Assembly: GCF_024648825.1 (NCBI RefSeq)
Contig: NZ_JANBBE010000015.1
Coordinates: 62,001 to 126,000 of the forward strand
DNA length: 64,000 bases
Source of the DNA: Lentzea californiensis
GTDB lineage: Bacteria > Actinomycetota > Actinomycetes > Mycobacteriales > Pseudonocardiaceae
Reading direction: 5' to 3'
In this document: one piece after another, positions 62,600 through 64,000 of the stretch
How positions within the stretch are numbered: position 1 is the stretch's first letter
Layout of the letters: the number at the start of each line of letters is the position of its first letter
Position numbers and translations under genes: made by a program
The notes under the pieces: generated by a model
Seen by the model: the letters and a program-made list of their open reading frames with translations, nothing else
The model's database searches: none
What the model was told of the DNA's origin: nothing

Positions 62600-63522
62600 T
62601 TGTGGCTGCCTTGGAAAGCCGCGCGGTAGCTCTGCGGTGAGGTTCCGGCGATCCGCTTGAACCTGTCGCGGAACGCCGTGGCCGATCCGAAGCCCACGCG
62701 GCTCGCGATCAGCTCCACCGGGTCCCTGGTCGTCTCCAGCAGGTGCTGCGCCTGGCGGACCCGCGCGCGGTGCAGCCACTGGAGCGGCGTCGTGCCGGTC
62801 TGCTCGCGGAAGCGCCGGTTCAACGTCCGCGTGCTCATGCCCGCCTGCTTCGCCAGGTCCTCCAGCGTCAGCTCCCGCGGCGCGTTGGCCTCCATCCACA
62901 ACAGCAGGGGTTCGAGCTCCGCGCCTTGAGGCGCCGTGGGCGGTGTCACGATGAACTGCGCCTGCCCGCCTTCTCTCTCCAAAGGCATCACGGCGAACCG
63001 CGCCGCGTCGGCCGCCACCGCCGAGCCGTGATCGCGCCGGATCATGTGCAGGCACAGGTCCAGCCCCGCCGCGGCGCCCGCGGACGTGAGGAACTGCCCG
63101 TTGTCGACGTAGAGCACGTCCGGGTCGACCTCCAGCGCCGGAAACCGCGCCGCCAGCTCCTCGGCTCCCAGCCAGTGCGTGGTCACCCGCAACCCGTCGA
63201 GCAGACCGGTCGCCGCGAACACGAACGCCCCGGTGCAGATCGACGCGATCCGCGCGCCCCTCGCCGCCGCCTGCCGCAGCGCGTCGACCAACGGCTTCGG
63301 GACGACCATGTCCGGGTCGTGGCCGGGAAGGACGATCGTGTCCACTTCGGACAGCAACTCCAAGCCGTACGGGAGCTTGATCTCGAAACAGCCCGCGTCG
63401 ACAGTCCTCTTCGGACCGCAGACCCGCACGCGGTACCGCCCGACCCAGTTGAACGCGTCGACCGGCGTCGCGAAGTCGAACGGGACGACGCTGTCCATCG
63501 CTACCACTGCCACCTGGTGCAC
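62596..63522 (-). CDS. GlxA-type AraC-family regulator
   Basis: A 308-residue regulator with an N-terminal DJ-1/PfpI-like domain (GHDPDMVV, IASICTGAFVFAATGLLDG) and a C-terminal AraC domain with two helix-turn-helix units (LAKQAGMSTRTLNRRFREQT and VGFGSATAFRDRFKRIAG). These sense small amines or amino-acid derivatives. GTG 63522 gives the family start (VHQVAVVAMD) with GGAGG only two bases upstream; ATG 63564 is possible. Divergent from a DJ-1/PfpI enzyme gene, the likely target. Confidence 0.88.
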   Translation of the reverse strand: MHQVAVVAMDSVVPFDFATPVDAFNWVGRYRVRVCGPKRTVDAGCFEIKLPYGLELLSEVDTIVLPGHDPDMVVPKPLVDALRQAAARGARIASICTGAFVFAATGLLDGLRVTTHWLGAEELAARFPALEVDPDVLYVDNGQFLTSAGAAAGLDLCLHMIRRDHGSAVAADAARFAVMPLEREGGQAQFIVTPPTAPQGAELEPLLLWMEANAPRELTLEDLAKQAGMSTRTLNRRFREQTGTTPLQWLHRARVRQAQHLLETTRDPVELIASRVGFGSATAFRDRFKRIAGTSPQSYRAAFQGSHN

Positions 63523-63627
63523 GTCCTCCACCGTAGCTGGCGAGAATCCGTTGGAACATGGCATTCCAGCCAGTTCTCGACGGGTTCCGGCCCTCCTACG
63601 GTTTGATCACCGACGCGAGGAGACGCA

Positions 63628-64000
63628 GTGAAGGCCCAAGTGGTGTTGTTCGACGGTTTCGACCCGCTGGACGTGATCAGCCCGTACGAAACGCTGATCG
63701 CGGGCGGGATCCCGGCCGAACTGGTGGCGGTGGAGGGACCGCGCAAGGTTCCCGCCGGGATGAACCTGCTGTCCCTCGACGCGACCGCCCGGCTCGATCC
63801 CGGCGCCGGCATCATCGTCGTGCCCGGTGCGGCGGCCATGCAGGAGGACGAGGTGTTCGCCCTGCTCAGTGCGGCGGCAGCCACACTCGGGCCCGTGCTC
63901 AGAGACTCGAAGGCGATCATCGCCACCGTGTGCGGAGGATCGCTGCTGCTGGGCATCGCCGGCCTGATCAAAGGCCGCAACGCCACCACGAACCACCTCG
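63628..64000 (+). CDS. DJ-1/PfpI family protein, 5' part
   Basis: The gene continues beyond the right edge. The first 124 residues show the DJ-1/PfpI fold: KAQVVLFDGFDPLDVISPYE at the start and the nucleophile elbow Cys in IIATVCGGSLLLGIAGL. Relatives include isonitrile hydratase and GlxA-like enzymes without DNA-binding tails. GTG 63628 has GAGGAG seven bases upstream. It is divergent from the GlxA-type regulator (106-base spacer), which probably controls it. Confidence 0.88.
   Translation, partial: MKAQVVLFDGFDPLDVISPYETLIAGGIPAELVAVEGPRKVPAGMNLLSLDATARLDPGAGIIVVPGAAAMQEDEVFALLSAAAATLGPVLRDSKAIIATVCGGSLLLGIAGLIKGRNATTNHL

Overview
The window is about 72% GC by eye, with GTG and even TTG starts, very high GC at third codon positions and tightly packed, often overlapping genes. 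Several marker genes are actinobacterial: NucS mismatch endonuclease, a GlgE-pathway maltokinase next to GlgB, DUF6230/DUF6114 genes, DUF3558-type lipoproteins, an ECF41 sigma factor and crotonyl-CoA carboxylase/reductase. Gene content and protein style suggest a Pseudonocardiales chromosome (Lentzea, Saccharothrix, Actinosynnema or Amycolatopsis type). I see no phage, plasmid, IS, tRNA, rRNA or CRISPR, so this reads as ordinary chromosomal DNA with some accessory loci.

Layout. 1-3.25 kb: end of the maltose/alpha-glucan pathway (maltokinase, glgB). 3.2-8.8 kb: two paralogous zinc-metallopeptidase lipoproteins flanking a three-gene DUF6230/DUF6114/secreted-protein operon. 8.8-9.6 kb: an ArsR-acetyltransferase fusion with its own operator, then a repeat-rich spacer. 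9.9-17.1 kb: YbbN-like co-chaperone, SCO6745-like protein, thiamine-binding protein, MarR regulator, phosphotransferase, DUF3817 protein, ABC-2 exporter and an unknown protein. 17.2-19.4 kb: a large LuxR/NB-ARC regulator with an N-terminal zinc finger. 19.4-26.8 kb: a mannoside-use locus: GH92 mannosidase, divergent from lacI, mannose-6-phosphate isomerase, sugar ABC ATPase, permease and binding protein. 27-31.6 kb: three tandem secreted serine hydrolases. 31.6-36.9 kb: a compact exopolysaccharide module (DUF2334 deacetylase-like protein, WecB epimerase, divergent GT2 synthase preceded by a 23-codon leader ORF). 36.9-39 kb: a DosRS-like two-component pair.

39.2-44 kb: acyl-CoA metabolism (MeaB, thiolase, methylmalonyl-CoA epimerase, Ccr), consistent with making and interconverting C4/C5 acyl-CoAs. 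44-49.9 kb: DivIVA-like coiled-coil protein, a frameshifted histidine phosphatase, GNAT, alpha/beta hydrolase, two small zinc proteins, a membrane protein driven from an ECF41-like promoter, the ECF41 sigma factor and a lipoprotein. 49.9-51.7 kb: a double-length 3-hydroxyacyl-CoA dehydrogenase, followed by a 0.76 kb G-rich spacer without genes. 52.5-54.8 kb: dhaKLM dihydroxyacetone kinase. 54.9-58.6 kb: iron-siderophore binding lipoprotein behind an iron-box-like site, aldehyde dehydrogenase and a DUF3558-like lipoprotein. 58.7-64 kb: a 30-residue protein, a sodium:solute symporter with a small membrane partner, a zinc-ribbon protein, NucS, a NUDIX hydrolase, a GlxA-type AraC regulator and the start of a divergent DJ-1/PfpI protein.

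The least-described features are the exopolysaccharide module with its coupled leader ORF, the DUF6230/DUF6114 operon between paralogous peptidases, the ECF41 sigma factor with a matching divergent promoter, the zinc-finger LuxR regulator and several very small ORFs. Function calls rest on recognised motifs and remembered family features; no database search was run.
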